DNA from: Aristolochia californica
Taxonomy: Eukaryota > Streptophyta > Magnoliopsida > Piperales > Aristolochiaceae
Direction: 5' to 3'
DNA length: 64,000 bases
NCBI GenBank assembly: GCA_029961685.1
Contig: JARWKL010000015.1
Coordinates: 25,637,220 to 25,701,219 of the forward strand
Part shown: in pieces, positions 35,729 to 44,941 of the stretch
Position numbering within the stretch: position 1 is the stretch's first letter
How the letters are laid out: each line of letters begins with the position of its first letter
Notes under the pieces: generated by a model
Database searches by the model: none
Seen by the model: only the letters and a program-made list of their open reading frames with translations
What the model was told of the DNA's origin: nothing
Position numbers and translations under genes: made by a program

Positions 35729-35848
35729 CCATCCTTAACGTAGCCCCATTAGATGTATTGTGGAAGAGACCTTTGACATGAAACAGGAAGCGCTCCCTGG
35801 ATCTCTTTGTTCTTGGTATCTTGCTGGTGATCACTGTCCTTATGGAGC
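35729..35848 (-). pseudogene. FANCD2: FANCD2 penultimate exon remnant
   Basis: Open throughout and well preserved: TVITSKIPRTKRSRERFLF, then HVKGLFHNTSNG. Acceptor GCAAG and donor ATGG|GTGCGG are both present. The one-base overhang joins in frame to the last exon (M-G-NLKHK). Confidence 0.9.
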
Positions 35849-35925
35849 CTTGCACTCAGAAAAAGTAAGCGGCTGAAGAAAGTGAGAAAAACTCATATTA
35901 AAAGATAAGTTTTTATCAAAGTAAC

Positions 35926-35975
35926 CTTTGCCACAGAGTCTGGATGGTTCTTGTTGCCTTCTAAAGCTCTTTCAC
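35926..35975 (-). pseudogene. FANCD2: FANCD2 short exon remnant with an in-frame stop
   Basis: It reads VKEL, TAG stop, KATRTIQTL, where the family has VKxLQKATRTIQTLC, so a CAG glutamine codon appears to have become TAG. Acceptor TTGTAG and donor AAAG|GTTACT are intact. The join to the next exon is out of phase by one base. Confidence 0.85.
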
Positions 35976-36058
35976 CTACAACAAATTAGGCTTTGATGGA
36001 ATACTAAGTACTAAAAAAGTAAATTGAGTTGCCTCAAATGACTCTGACTATGTTGTAC

Positions 36059-36140
36059 CATTTGTACTATATTGTCATTGTGCTTGTCAAAGTTGGCTCT
36101 GAAGAATCCTAAAGCAGTGGAAATAACCCTAGAATTAGTA
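36059..36140 (-). pseudogene. FANCD2: FANCD2 exon cut by a copia fragment
   Basis: LGFFRANFDKHNDNIVQM with donor ATG|GTACAA matches the region just upstream of VKELQKATRT in the family. On its upstream side the exon runs into copia sequence read on the plus strand (from about 36150), with no splice site between. Confidence 0.75.
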
Positions 36141-36149
36141 CACCATACA

Positions 36150-36645
36150 ATGTTAAACAGTTTCATAAGGTCTGTCAAATCTATTTTTCTGGGATATTCT
36201 TGGCGAAAAAAAGGGTACAAATGTTATGAACCTATTCAACGGAAGACATATGTGTCAGCCGATGTGACCTTCTTTCAACATACTCCATATTTTTCATCAT
36301 CTACTAAACTTCTTGCATCACCTGAATCTCCTTCAAACAGTCATGTTCTATTGCAGTTTTGGATGTACCAACTTCATTGAGTTCTTCATCGCCTCTTGAC
36401 GTTTATAGTTGTCGCTCTCGTGCTCTTGCAATGCCTCCAACAGTTACCTCTACAGAGCTCTCTTCTCATGACCCACAAACTTCGTCATTGCCTGAAGATC
36501 ATGTTGCCTCTGATTTGGACCTGCCTATTAGTCTACGAAGAGGTAAATGTTCTTGTACTTCTCATCCAATATCCAAATGTGTCCCTTGATTTTTTGTCCC
36601 CATCCTTCAAGTCCTTTACCCCTAAAATAATCCTCAGATAGTCCA
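36150..36645 (+). mobile_element. Copia fragment (integrase end and linker)
   Basis: The post-integrase region reads RSVKSIFLGYSWRKKGYKCYEP, then YVSADVTFFQHTPYF, LPISLRRGKCSC and HPISKCV, with a frame change into FLSPSFKSF. It is truncated at both ends, lying against the FANCD2 exon on the left and a mosaic region on the right. Confidence 0.8.
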
Positions 36646-38172
36646 TCACTAAATAAAGAAGTTGCATCAAATAGTATGCAGAAACTGAATAATAATCCAA
36701 AATAATAATCCAGCCATAGAAAATGACTGAGTCGAGCCGAGTCAGATATCAAACCAATATAGCTGGGTCGCGGAATAAATAGGTATAGAAATCAGCACCT
36801 GGATCCATATAACTGAGGTAGGAAGCAAGTGAGTTGGGCCGAGTCAAGCTGACCGGACTGAGTTGAGTCAGTCCGAGTTGGTCTAAGTTGACTCTGTAAG
36901 GAACAAAACCAATAAACGATCCTTGGATCTCTGGTTCGCCGGGTTAACCCAAGCGGAATAGGGTGACTAGGGCAGTAACTCGGAACAGTGACTCGGCTCA
37001 CTAGATTAAAATCACGCTACCTAGGTGGGATTTTAATTCCGAAATAGTGTCGTCTTCCCCACAGAAGAGCTGGCACTGAGCAGAAGCGGGACAGCAGCGA
37101 GAGATCTCAGACGGCAATCAGAGAAGTTTCCGAAACAAGACTGCTGTCATAGAGCATTTTCAGCAAGATTGAAAACGATGACAGTGCAGAACTGATCTCG
37201 GATGATGTTACGAATCAGCTAGATTGGTGCTGTTTTCAATCAGCGAAAAAAAAAAAAAACTGGAATGGCCCGAAACAGCTAAGCAGAGTGAAGATAAGTT
37301 TCCGGAAATAAATCGGCAAATCAGCACCTCGTGTAATCACCAGCAACGATCCGACAGAGGCAGAAACAACGTGCGAAAGAAAGTTTCCAACCGAAGATAA
37401 ACTCCCGTAACCAGCGATCCTCTTATTTCTGGAAGTGTTTCTTTTGCTGGAAGCATACAGCAGATTTCCCACAGAAATTAGCAGATTTCCCGCAGAAATT
37501 AGCAGATTTCTTGGAAGAGGAGAAGCACCTTTCTCTTCCTGTGTGATCAAGTCAACGAGAATCACGTAGCAGATTGGATTTGCTGTATAATTCCGTCTCT
37601 CCACGCTGCAATAAGAATGAGCACCAGGTCGTCATCTCCATTGTCGGTAATCAAACAGTTGGGCAATAACAGAGAGTAGTGCAAAGAATCCTGAAGCAGC
37701 GTAGGAGAGGACAATGGCTGGTTTCCTCTTCAGTGTTTTCTGATGAATTCAGAAATGACAGCAATAAGTAACTCCGTTTGCGCCGTCGTGTGTGGGTCGG
37801 AGTCGACGGCGACTTTGTTCAAGTAGAAGCAGTGCCCGAACACATCTTCAAGATTCAGATTGTGGCTTGACAATAAAGTTATGGCGACTGAAAGGGTTCA
37901 TCACAACTGGTGGTCCAGCTGTGCGGGGCCATGCCTGGAACTTCTTTTCTGTTTCTTCCCACCATCTTTTATCTGCAACGGTTTTTAGGGTGGTGCCTCC
38001 AAATAACTTCTGATCAGAAAGCAATGGCAATAGATGCCAGCAATGATCCGATAATGTACTTCATTGACATGATGTTCAAGCTAAAGAGAAGTTGGAAGCT
38101 GGAGACTGAAGAGAGCAACGAAGAGAATGAATGAGAAGGCTGAGTGTTGTGAGGGAAGAATGGGAGGAGAGA

Positions 38173-38370
38173 TTTTCCCGATACAGGGGCTGTACAGCAC
38201 TTGCACCTCTTCCCCGCCTTCTTCATTGCCTCCACGTACTCCATCTCCCCGTCGTAGATCAGATACTGCTCAGAGATAGGGACCAAGAACAGCGGTAGGT
38301 CCTGACCCTCGAGGGGCGGAGCCTGGGGTCCCATCGAACATGTAATCGGGTGATCCTTCGTGCTCCCTAC
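38173..38370 (-). pseudogene. Captured carboxylesterase (CXE/GID1-like alpha/beta hydrolase) fragment
   Basis: The minus-strand frame reads TKDHPITCSMGPQAPPLEG, then QDLPLFLVPISEQYLIYDG and EMEYVEAMKKAGK. Plant carboxylesterases of the CXE family have DHPxxNPMGPxxPPLEGLxLPPxLV and DxxxEYxEAMKKAGKxVE at the same point. This region precedes the catalytic His loop. The Asp-bearing segment is altered (SEQYLIYDG), and homology is lost after the GK where GHSFY should follow. It is an isolated piece of about 65 codons with no other part of the gene nearby. Confidence 0.75.
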
Positions 38371-38394
38371 GTTAAAAACTACTGATGAATTATG

Positions 38395-38514
38395 CAGCAG
38401 ATGCTGTCTCGGATAACAAAGATAGCCGAGGAGTTTAATGTGGCGGTTTACATGACAAACCAAGTCATTGCAGATCCTGGAGGCGAAGTCTTCATATCAG
38501 ACCCGAAGAAGCCG
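38395..38514 (+). pseudogene. DMC1: Captured DMC1 (meiotic recombinase) fragment
   Basis: The frame encodes [20 protein letters not shown] and [19 protein letters not shown], nearly identical to the conserved RecA-fold segment of plant DMC1 ([36 protein letters not shown]). Homology ends at DPKKP, where AGGHVLAHA should follow, and upstream at LAQ. The remaining protein is absent. DMC1 carries out strand exchange between homologues in meiosis; this piece cannot. It lies 25 bp from the carboxylesterase piece, on the opposite strand. Confidence 0.9.
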
Positions 38515-38749
38515 ACGGTTCCTCCATGGTGCATGGGATCCAGGGATACTACTTCTTCCTCCCCGATAAATCATCTTTCCCATTCAATTCTCCACCTCCG
38601 CCATGCAAAGCCTTTCATGGGTCAAAACTCATCGACTCGAATTGGAAAAATACTGGTAATTGGAAGAAGTAATAAAAAATAATATGGGTAGGCCAACTCT
38701 GAACGATCAGACGAGACAGCAAGATAGAAATTCTAAAAAACCATAAAAC

Positions 38750-38796
38750 GAGTCCTGAAAATCAATGCTCTGATACCATGTTGATTTTCAGGACTC
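38750..38796. repeat. Perfect 16-bp inverted repeat around a primer-binding site
   Basis: GAGTCCTGAAAATCAA (38750-38765) and its exact reverse complement (38781-38796) flank 15 bases containing CTCTGATACCA, the reverse complement of the initiator-Met primer-binding site. One arm is LTR end, the other internal. Confidence 0.9.
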
Positions 38797-39173
38797 CTTG
38801 GATTTAGCTCATGGAGAAAAAGAGAGAGAGACCCATTGGGAGAAAACGAGAGGAAGAAGAGGTTATGAACTTGTGTCCTAACCCTCCCCCCGAAGCTCAA
38901 TTTATAGATTGATAAAAACTACAATATTATAATAATACCCCTAAAACTTAAACTAATTACATCAATATCATCTCTATAAGATGACTCTTTATTTACCATC
39001 CTGTCATCATTGTGGGCTTATGGGCCTTCTCCTTTGTCTATGGGCCTTGAGCACATCTTCCACATCTCTTGGATGTGTGGGCCTTCCTTAGTCTTGAGGG
39101 CCTGAACCTATCTTCCACACACTTGGACTTGTGGGCCTTCCTTGGTTGTGTGGGCTTGGGCCCATCTTCCAAC
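38779..39173 (-). repeat. Minus-strand LTR with adjacent primer-binding site
   Basis: On the minus strand it starts TGTTGGAAGATGGGCCCAAG and ends AATCAACA, directly followed by TGGTATCAGAGC. The start resembles the inner copia LTR (TGTTGGAAGATGGGCTCAA). No partner LTR is found, so this is a fragment or half of an element. A related partial LTR is at 54858-55013. Confidence 0.8.
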
Positions 39174-39326
39174 AAGTTCCGCATGTGAGAGAGGAGGATC
39201 ATACCATCTGGAAGGCTCTCCGCAACTATCTTCATCTGCTCTTCATGTTGGACCAAGAACCTTCCTTGTCTACTAATCTTGGGTAAGTGATCTACACTTG
39301 TCCATTGCTCTTCCAAAAGGTGTTAA

Positions 39327-41133
39327 AAAAGGTACTTGTTATCCCTTGTCTCACTTTGTGTTGTTTGATTCCCTTTCTGAAAGGTACAAACAACTTGTTT
39401 AATCCTTGTCCTCCTATATTATTCCTTCATCTGTGCAGGCCACTCTTTCCTCCCCTCAATGGAAGGCAGATATGGGTGTTGAGATGGAGGCACTACTAGA
39501 TAGAGGCACCTAGCAGTTATGACCTGCCTACTGGTACTACAATTGTCGGTCGTAGATGGGTATATGAAGTATAAACTGGACAGCTCTATTGAATGGTACA
39601 AGGATCACTTGGTAGCCAAGGGCGATACTCAGACAAATGGGATTGATGTCTTTGAGACTTTTTTTGCTATTGCATGCATGGCTTCAGTCCGAATCTTGAT
39701 GTCCATAGCAGTTAACCAGGGATGGCCATTGTATCAACTTGATATTAAAAACCTTTTTGTATGGCTACTTAGCTAAAAAAGTCTATATGGAGCAACCTCC
39801 TGAGTATGTTACTCAGGGAGAGAATGACGAAGTATGTCGACTAAAGAAAGCCACATATAATCTCAAACAAAGACCACGAGCAAGGTTTGATAAGTTTAGT
39901 CAAGTGGTTATGTCGATTGGATTTGTCAAGAGCCATTGTGACCATTCACTATTTGTTATGAGGAGGTCGTCTAGTATTGTGGTATTACTTGTATATATAG
40001 ACAATATCATTCGATCTGGCAGTGATATACAAGGCATTGAGAAGGTAAAAACCCATTTAGCACAACAATTTCAGACTAAAGACCCGGGGTCCCCAAAATA
40101 TTTTTTAACTATTGAATTAGCTAGAAGCAATGCAGGTCTAATACCGACTCAGAGGAAATATATCACAAACATACTACATGAGTATGGACTACTAGGTGCT
40201 AAGCCTACGGAGGTTGGGCATGACCTTCATGATGAAAAAAGAGAAAACCTTGGTGATAAACAATGTATCGTCGGCTGGTTGGCACACCCATATATGCTAC
40301 TATCGCTTGTCTTGACATATCATAATCAAATGAAGGTAGAGTCCTTCTCAGATGCTGACTATGTTGGGTCTAAGCTTGATTGAAAATCTACTATTGGCTA
40401 CTGAGTTTTTCTGGGAGGTAATCTTGTTAGATGGAAGAATAAGAAGCAAAATGTTGTAGTTCGTTCCAATGTTGAAGCTAAACAAGTCATGGCTCATACA
40501 GTCAGTGAATTGATGTGGGAGCGATATGTGGTGAGAGAGTTGAAACTATAACGGGAGGGGCCAATTACTTTGTACTGTGATAATCAAATTGCTAAATTTA
40601 TTGCAGGAAACCCAGTGTTTCATGAATGAACAAAACACATTGAAGTTGAGTGTCATTTCATTCGAGACGATGTGACAAAAAATGAAGTCATCACCCCCTA
40701 TGTGTGGTATGATGATCAAATTGGAGAAATGTTTACTAAAGCACGGGACAGTTGTAAATTCAATGTATCCTGCAACAAGTTGGGCCTTATGAATATATAC
40801 TCTCCACCTTGAAGGAAGTGTTAGAAAATCTATTGAAGGCAATTTCGGCATTTTACACTTCCTACAAAGTCCAACAACTATGCTATCCTATTTTATGTGT
40901 TTCATTTTATCTCTAGTTCAATTTTTATGTAATTTGAATAAGTATGTAAGGAGATACAAGGGTTTAAGTGTTTTTAAGTGGCAAGGGGCATTCATGTAAT
41001 TCTTTTTCAGAACTTTATAAAAGCACTAAGGGTGAGTTCAACACCCACACAGAGTCATTCCAGAACTTTGAGTTCTTTTTTTTCTCTCCCCCTCTCTCTC
41101 TTTCTCCATAACCCTAAAGTTCACTCTATTACA
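39327..41133 (+). mobile_element. Copia 3' half: RT, RNase H and 3' LTR
   Basis: It starts in the linker (YPLSHFVLFDSLSERY). RT is broken over several frames at 39460-39780 and continues at 39739-40383 (LKKATYNLKQRPRARFDKFSQ). The catalytic box reads LLVYIDNIIRSG instead of YVDD, so the second aspartate is lost. RNase H remnants (SFSDADYVGS, then YCDNQIAKF) extend to about 40800. After the PPT-like AAGGAAG the 3' LTR spans 40819-41133 (TGTTAGAAAATC to CTATTACA). The 5' half is missing. Confidence 0.85.
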
Positions 41134-41569
41134 GTATTCATTAATGTCTTGGCTCATAAATCATTTTTTTATTACTGGGTGTCACAAGCTAAGCATGCTT
41201 ATGCCAGCTTAAGGGGGAGAGTTGAAGTTTATGTAAGATTTGTTGAGTGTATTTTGGCCACATATCTTATCTTATGTTAGTTATCAAAAAAAAAAACTTA
41301 TCTTTATGTAATTTTATATTTTAGCTTTGTGCATTATCACAATCTAGTATATCTATGATTTTTAAGTGACAATAAGAAAAGAAAGTAGTTAAAAAACCCA
41401 TAACATTTCAGCCTCTTCTTCCAGAATTAGGGAAAGTTTTCAACCACCTCTTCTTCTCATAGTTTATCATTATTTTCTTTGATAACTTTTCTTTTTCTAT
41501 CTTTTATTATCAAGGGTCCACAAATTGCTTAACAATTTAAATTAAGGCAAAGAATAATACTTGGTTTAC
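41134..41569. other. Retroelement scrap and intron remnant
   Basis: A second polypurine-like AAGGGGGAGAG (about 41211-41221) indicates further LTR-element debris. The rest is AT-rich and leads to the FANCD2 exon ending at 41570. Confidence 0.4.
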
Positions 41570-41670
41570 CTGCTTGTGTATAATCATGTAAAGTTCATTT
41601 GCAAGAGAAGCTCCTATCAACTCAGTATCTAGACTGTGCACAGCACCAAATGGCTGAAGACCTTGTAGGC
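41570..41670 (-). pseudogene. FANCD2: FANCD2 exon remnant
   Basis: AYKVFSHLVLC, then a frame change, then GASLANELYMIIHKQ, matching the family's VYxVFSxLA...SSxANELxMIVRKQ. Acceptor TTGCAG and donor CAG|GTAAAC are intact. Confidence 0.85.
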
Positions 41671-41891
41671 CTGCAAGTCAATCATTAACGGAGAACATGA
41701 AGATGCAACTGCATAAATCATTTGCATGACAACGTTAAGGACAAAAAACTTGTGCAAACATTCATCATTAAATCCTTTCAAATGATCTAATTTACCTGGA
41801 ACAATGCAAAAGAAACTTTAGAGATGTCTTCTTCCAGTGAAGTAACGAATGCCAATTACACATAAGCATTTACTATTAGACCACTTATGTA

Positions 41892-42010
41892 TCAAGAAAG
41901 TGAAAGCAACTCCTCTGAATGTGTTGCTGTTAGAAGAACCATAGCAACTTGAGCTGATTCACTACATTATAAAGCCCAGAACCTACATGTGTAACTAACA
42001 GATGCAAGAC
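41892..42010 (-). pseudogene. FANCD2: FANCD2 exon remnant
   Basis: After TTTGCAG it reads VLHLLVTHVGSGLYNVV, then needs a frame change to SAQVAMVLLTATHSEELLSL, matching VLGALVTHVGS...SALExM.LL...ELLPLS in the family. A stop follows directly, so the 3' end is approximate. Confidence 0.75.
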
Positions 42011-42112
42011 CTGCAAATGCAGGATCCCCAAATAATCCAGAAGTCACGATATAGTGGATAAACTTAGAAAATGTTAAGATGTAAAAAACAATAAATAGAT
42101 TGCCAGCATTAC

Positions 42113-42243
42113 TCTCTTCCTGTCTAAAATAGGTGTCTATGAACTCTTCTAATACAGATGTGAACAAGTAAATATCAAAGTTTAACACCTGTTGATCTTT
42201 GTGTAATAAAAGATAATCAGCAACAGACAAAAAATGCAGAAAA
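42113..42243 (-). pseudogene. FANCD2: FANCD2 exon remnant, open
   Basis: FLHFLSVADYLLLHKDQQ, then VLNFDIYLFTSVLEEFIDTY and FRQE, matching FxSLxEYLLxxKE...YSRLFEEFVDTYSRQE in the family. The frame is open across the exon. Confidence 0.88.
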
Positions 42244-42355
42244 CTAATCCTGATAAATTTAATACATGGTCCGGAATTCAAAACAGTGATCCCATGATAG
42301 GAAGGAAAAAAATTAATAGGCATCCTTATTCAAGAGACTTAACCCAAAAAAATAC

Positions 42356-42568
42356 CTGCACTAGTGCCTTCTGCCCATGTAGACACTGTTCGAATAGTGG
42401 TTCATGGAGAACAACCATTGATAATTTTTCTTTTCATAACCTTTTCAACAATCTTTTGCAGGAGCCACAATTTGCGTATATGAGCATGAGCAACCAAACA
42501 TCAATGACCTTGTCATCATGTGGTTCATTTAGAGATTTCAGTTCTTTCAAAATAGTCTCACAAAGTAT
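42356..42568 (-). pseudogene. FANCD2: FANCD2 exon remnant with a frameshift and lost acceptor
   Basis: ILCETILKELKSLNEPHDDK, then VIDVWLLMLIYANCGS, a one-base frame change, QKIVEKVMKRKIINGC and LFEQCLHGQKALVQ, the family's most conserved region here. Donor CAG|GTATTT is present. The acceptor position reads AA in place of AG (GGTGGTAA|ATACTT). Confidence 0.9.
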
Positions 42569-42632
42569 TTACCACCAAAGCCAATAAGAAAGCCCAAAGT
42601 TAATAGAATAACACTGGTTGAAACAAATTTAC

Positions 42633-42857
42633 ATTCTTAAAGTGGAGACTTGATCTCAGTGCCTCGAGAATGGATGCCTCTACATTATCAGCCAGACACT
42701 TTCCGTTGAGCTTCTTGTGCCTGGCAGCACGAGAATCTTGTATACGCATAAATTTTTAAGTGCTCCCGGAATAATCCTTGGAGCACTTTTGGAAGTCGCA
42801 TAAGACAATAAAAATCTCAGCAAAAAAAGCATCTGTTCTGCATGAATCGTTTTGACG
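42633..42857 (-). pseudogene. FANCD2: FANCD2 exon remnant with indels
   Basis: VKTIHAEQMLFLLRFLLSYA, then RIIPG, two small frame changes, DSRAARHKKLNGKCLADN and VEASILEALRSSLHFKN. The family has RTIDAEHMPYLLRFLL and EASILEALRSSLRFKN. Acceptor TCTACAG is intact, but the few residues expected before it (TMALSCI) are not seen. Confidence 0.88.
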
Positions 42858-43056
42858 CTGTAGAAGAAGCAAAAAAAGCGACTCAAAGACCAAATAATCA
42901 ACCGCTTGATGAAGATCCGCTTCCATGGAAAGAAAGTTAATCACATGGGGTGCATCAGAGAACAGAAAGGAACGCGTCCACACTTCAGGGCAAAAAAACT
43001 AAGGGAGCGATTAAATGGGAAAAGATATGAGGCGTCACGAATGAGGAAGCTGAGAC

Positions 43057-43292
43057 CTGTTCCTGCAACCGATCGTCCAAATTGAGGTTGGAAAATGATT
43101 CAACCACAAGCACCATGATCTCCGAAGCTTCATTCAACATCATTTCCAGGGAAGAAATCACGGCCCTGTCACCCCAGCCACTGAGAATCTCTGGAAGCGG
43201 GCCAACGATCTCTTTCTTCAGCTGGAGAGGACAATTGGAGAGGACTTCGAACAGCTGTTCCACCAAACCTCTGACATCGACAATAAATCGAA
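43057..43292 (-). pseudogene. FANCD2: FANCD2 exon remnant, open, most upstream found
   Basis: RFIVDVRGLVEQLFEVLSNC, then PLQLKKEIVGPLPEIL, AVISSLEMMLNEASEIMVLV and ESFSNLNLDDRLQEQ, closely matching the family's FEVLSxCPLxLKKEIIGSLPEII and DSFSNLNLDDQLQEQ. It is bounded by a pyrimidine-rich acceptor (TTGCTAAAG) and donor CAG|GTCTCA. Confidence 0.92.
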
Positions 43293-44689
43293 CTTTAGCA
43301 AGTGATAGAGAATAAGACCAGGCGTATCTGCTTCGATTGGACGGGAATGATTTGATGGATATTATTTGCTGTATTGTTGTATTCCGGCAAATTCTCGACG
43401 ATAAGGTACCGGGGCTATAACTGTAACGGAGCCACTAATAATAGATCCCGGACGATAATCCAGTTTCCACCACCCTTTAGAACCTAAGATTCCAAGGAAG
43501 GTTAAAACAATAGAAATACTTGAGAAGAATATATCTGAAGGAAGTTCGGTATCTTTCCAGATTTTGGGGCAACAGAGTGTACAAAGAGGAGTAGAGAAAT
43601 GCAGACTTAGAGAAGTCGGTGGAGAAGCAGTTCTGGAGGCCACAAGGAATTTGTAAGGATCGGAAGGCAGACAAGGTGGAGGAATGGTTGTTTAGCAGAG
43701 GAACGGTTGTTTCTTCTGCCTTGGATCCCAGAGTCAAATTAATATTGATCAAAATATATTTTTCGGAAATATATTTGGAATAGTAAGCTATAATAAATAT
43801 AAACTTAATTCGACTTACCTGTGAGATTTATGATGAATATGTATTCATATATAATGTGGATATTAGTAACAAAGGGATTACTTCAAGTACTAGCACTACG
43901 AATATTTTTACAAGTTGTAAGTCATATTTTTTTTCAGGTTGGTTAAAGTTAATGACTTATATGAAACAAGTGGAAGTAATGTATTCACCAAGGCCATAGT
44001 TAGAAAATTATTTTGAAGAAGGTATATACATTTGTGAGGAAACTTCACAATATGATTTTGATGTTTTAGAATGGTAAAAAATGAATAATTTAAAATTTTG
44101 GGTATTATCTAAAATAGCAGCAGACATCCTTATAATTCTCATATCCACAATAGTTTTAGAGTCTGCCTTTAATGTTGGTTGTAGAGTAATAGATCCATAT
44201 TGTTCTCCTTGGCACCAAATACAGTTCAAACTTTGATTTGTGGCCGTGATTGGGTTCAGGCTCTTCACAGTGTCAATAAAAATTAAAAAGTGAATTACTT
44301 TTGAATAATTATTTATTATAATATTTTTTAATTTTATTTATTAAAAAATTGTTTGATGATTACTGTCTCAGAAGAAAATTGTAGAGATAATACTACCCGT
44401 TACTTGATTTTTCATTTTTTTCTCATATCGGTAGTTTTAATGTTTTTCAGTACATTAAGTAATTAGTAGTGGAAGAGTATTTTTTATCAAACAATAATAA
44501 GTTTTATTCTTTTGTTTTTTTCATAGGTGGAGATTTTGCTTGTACGAACAGGGACTTCATATGTTGTTTTCTAGCATAAAGAGAAAGAGCTAGAGTTTAT
44601 AAAATTATAGTGGATATATAGTTTTCATTTGGTGATTGTAATTTGATATTGATATTTTAATTATGTTTTTGATTTGATTATTAAACAAA
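43293..44689. other. No recognised gene
   Basis: The N-terminal exons of FANCD2 would be expected here on the minus strand, but I find none. The minus-strand frames at 43362-43752 have no family match, and the remainder is AT-rich. Confidence 0.4.
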
Positions 44690-44941
44690 GTTTATGCATA
44701 ATATTATGCCCAATTTTTATGTAAAATATATGCATAATTTTATATACAGTTTATTTGATATGTATTTTATGCAAAGTTTTAAATGTAGATTGGAGTTCAA
44801 CTCGGCTCAAACTCGGTTAATTTTTTTGGGTTGGAACTCGATTATAATTTTAGGCTCGAGGCTGGGCTGGGCTCGAGCTTGAATTCGAAATATTTAAATC
44901 AAACCCAGGTTCAGGCTCGGTTAAATTCAATGCCACCCCTA
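44690..44941 (-). mobile_element. hAT-family end fragment, copy 3 (inverted)
   Basis: In reverse complement this reads TAGGGGTGGCATTGAA..., then GAGCC-rich sequence, ATTTAAATATTTCGAATTC, and the AT-rich stretch with TATAAAATTATGCATA, matching the left end of copies 1 and 2 over about 250 bp. The other end is missing. Confidence 0.8.

Larger units (their letters stand above)
36646..38778. other. Mosaic region between copia pieces
   Basis: It contains GAGTC/GAGCC-rich sequence with local repeats (36720-37000), a duplicated CAGATTTCC(C)GCAGAAATTAG motif (about 37460-37505), an A-run at about 37246-37259, and the two captured gene fragments at 38173-38514. It abuts the primer-binding site of the minus-strand LTR at 38779, so it may be the internal region of a minus-strand LTR element that picked up gene pieces. 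No gag or pol is seen. Confidence 0.45.
34903..43292 (-). pseudogene. FANCD2: Broken FANCD2 (Fanconi anaemia group D2 protein) gene
   Basis: At least ten minus-strand exon remnants follow the order of plant FANCD2: 43292-43057, 42857-42633, 42568-42356, 42243-42113, 42010-41892, 41670-41570, then, after about 5 kb of transposons, 36140-36059, 35975-35926, 35848-35729 and 35026-34903 with the stop codon. FANCD2 is the nuclear protein monoubiquitinated in the response to DNA interstrand crosslinks, and in plants it also affects meiotic recombination. Family proteins are about 1,400 residues. About 500-700 residues between the upstream and downstream groups are absent here. Several exons have single-base frameshifts and one has an in-frame stop, yet most splice sites survive, so decay looks fairly recent. 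Exons upstream of 43292 are not found. A very diverged functional gene is unlikely. Confidence 0.9.
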
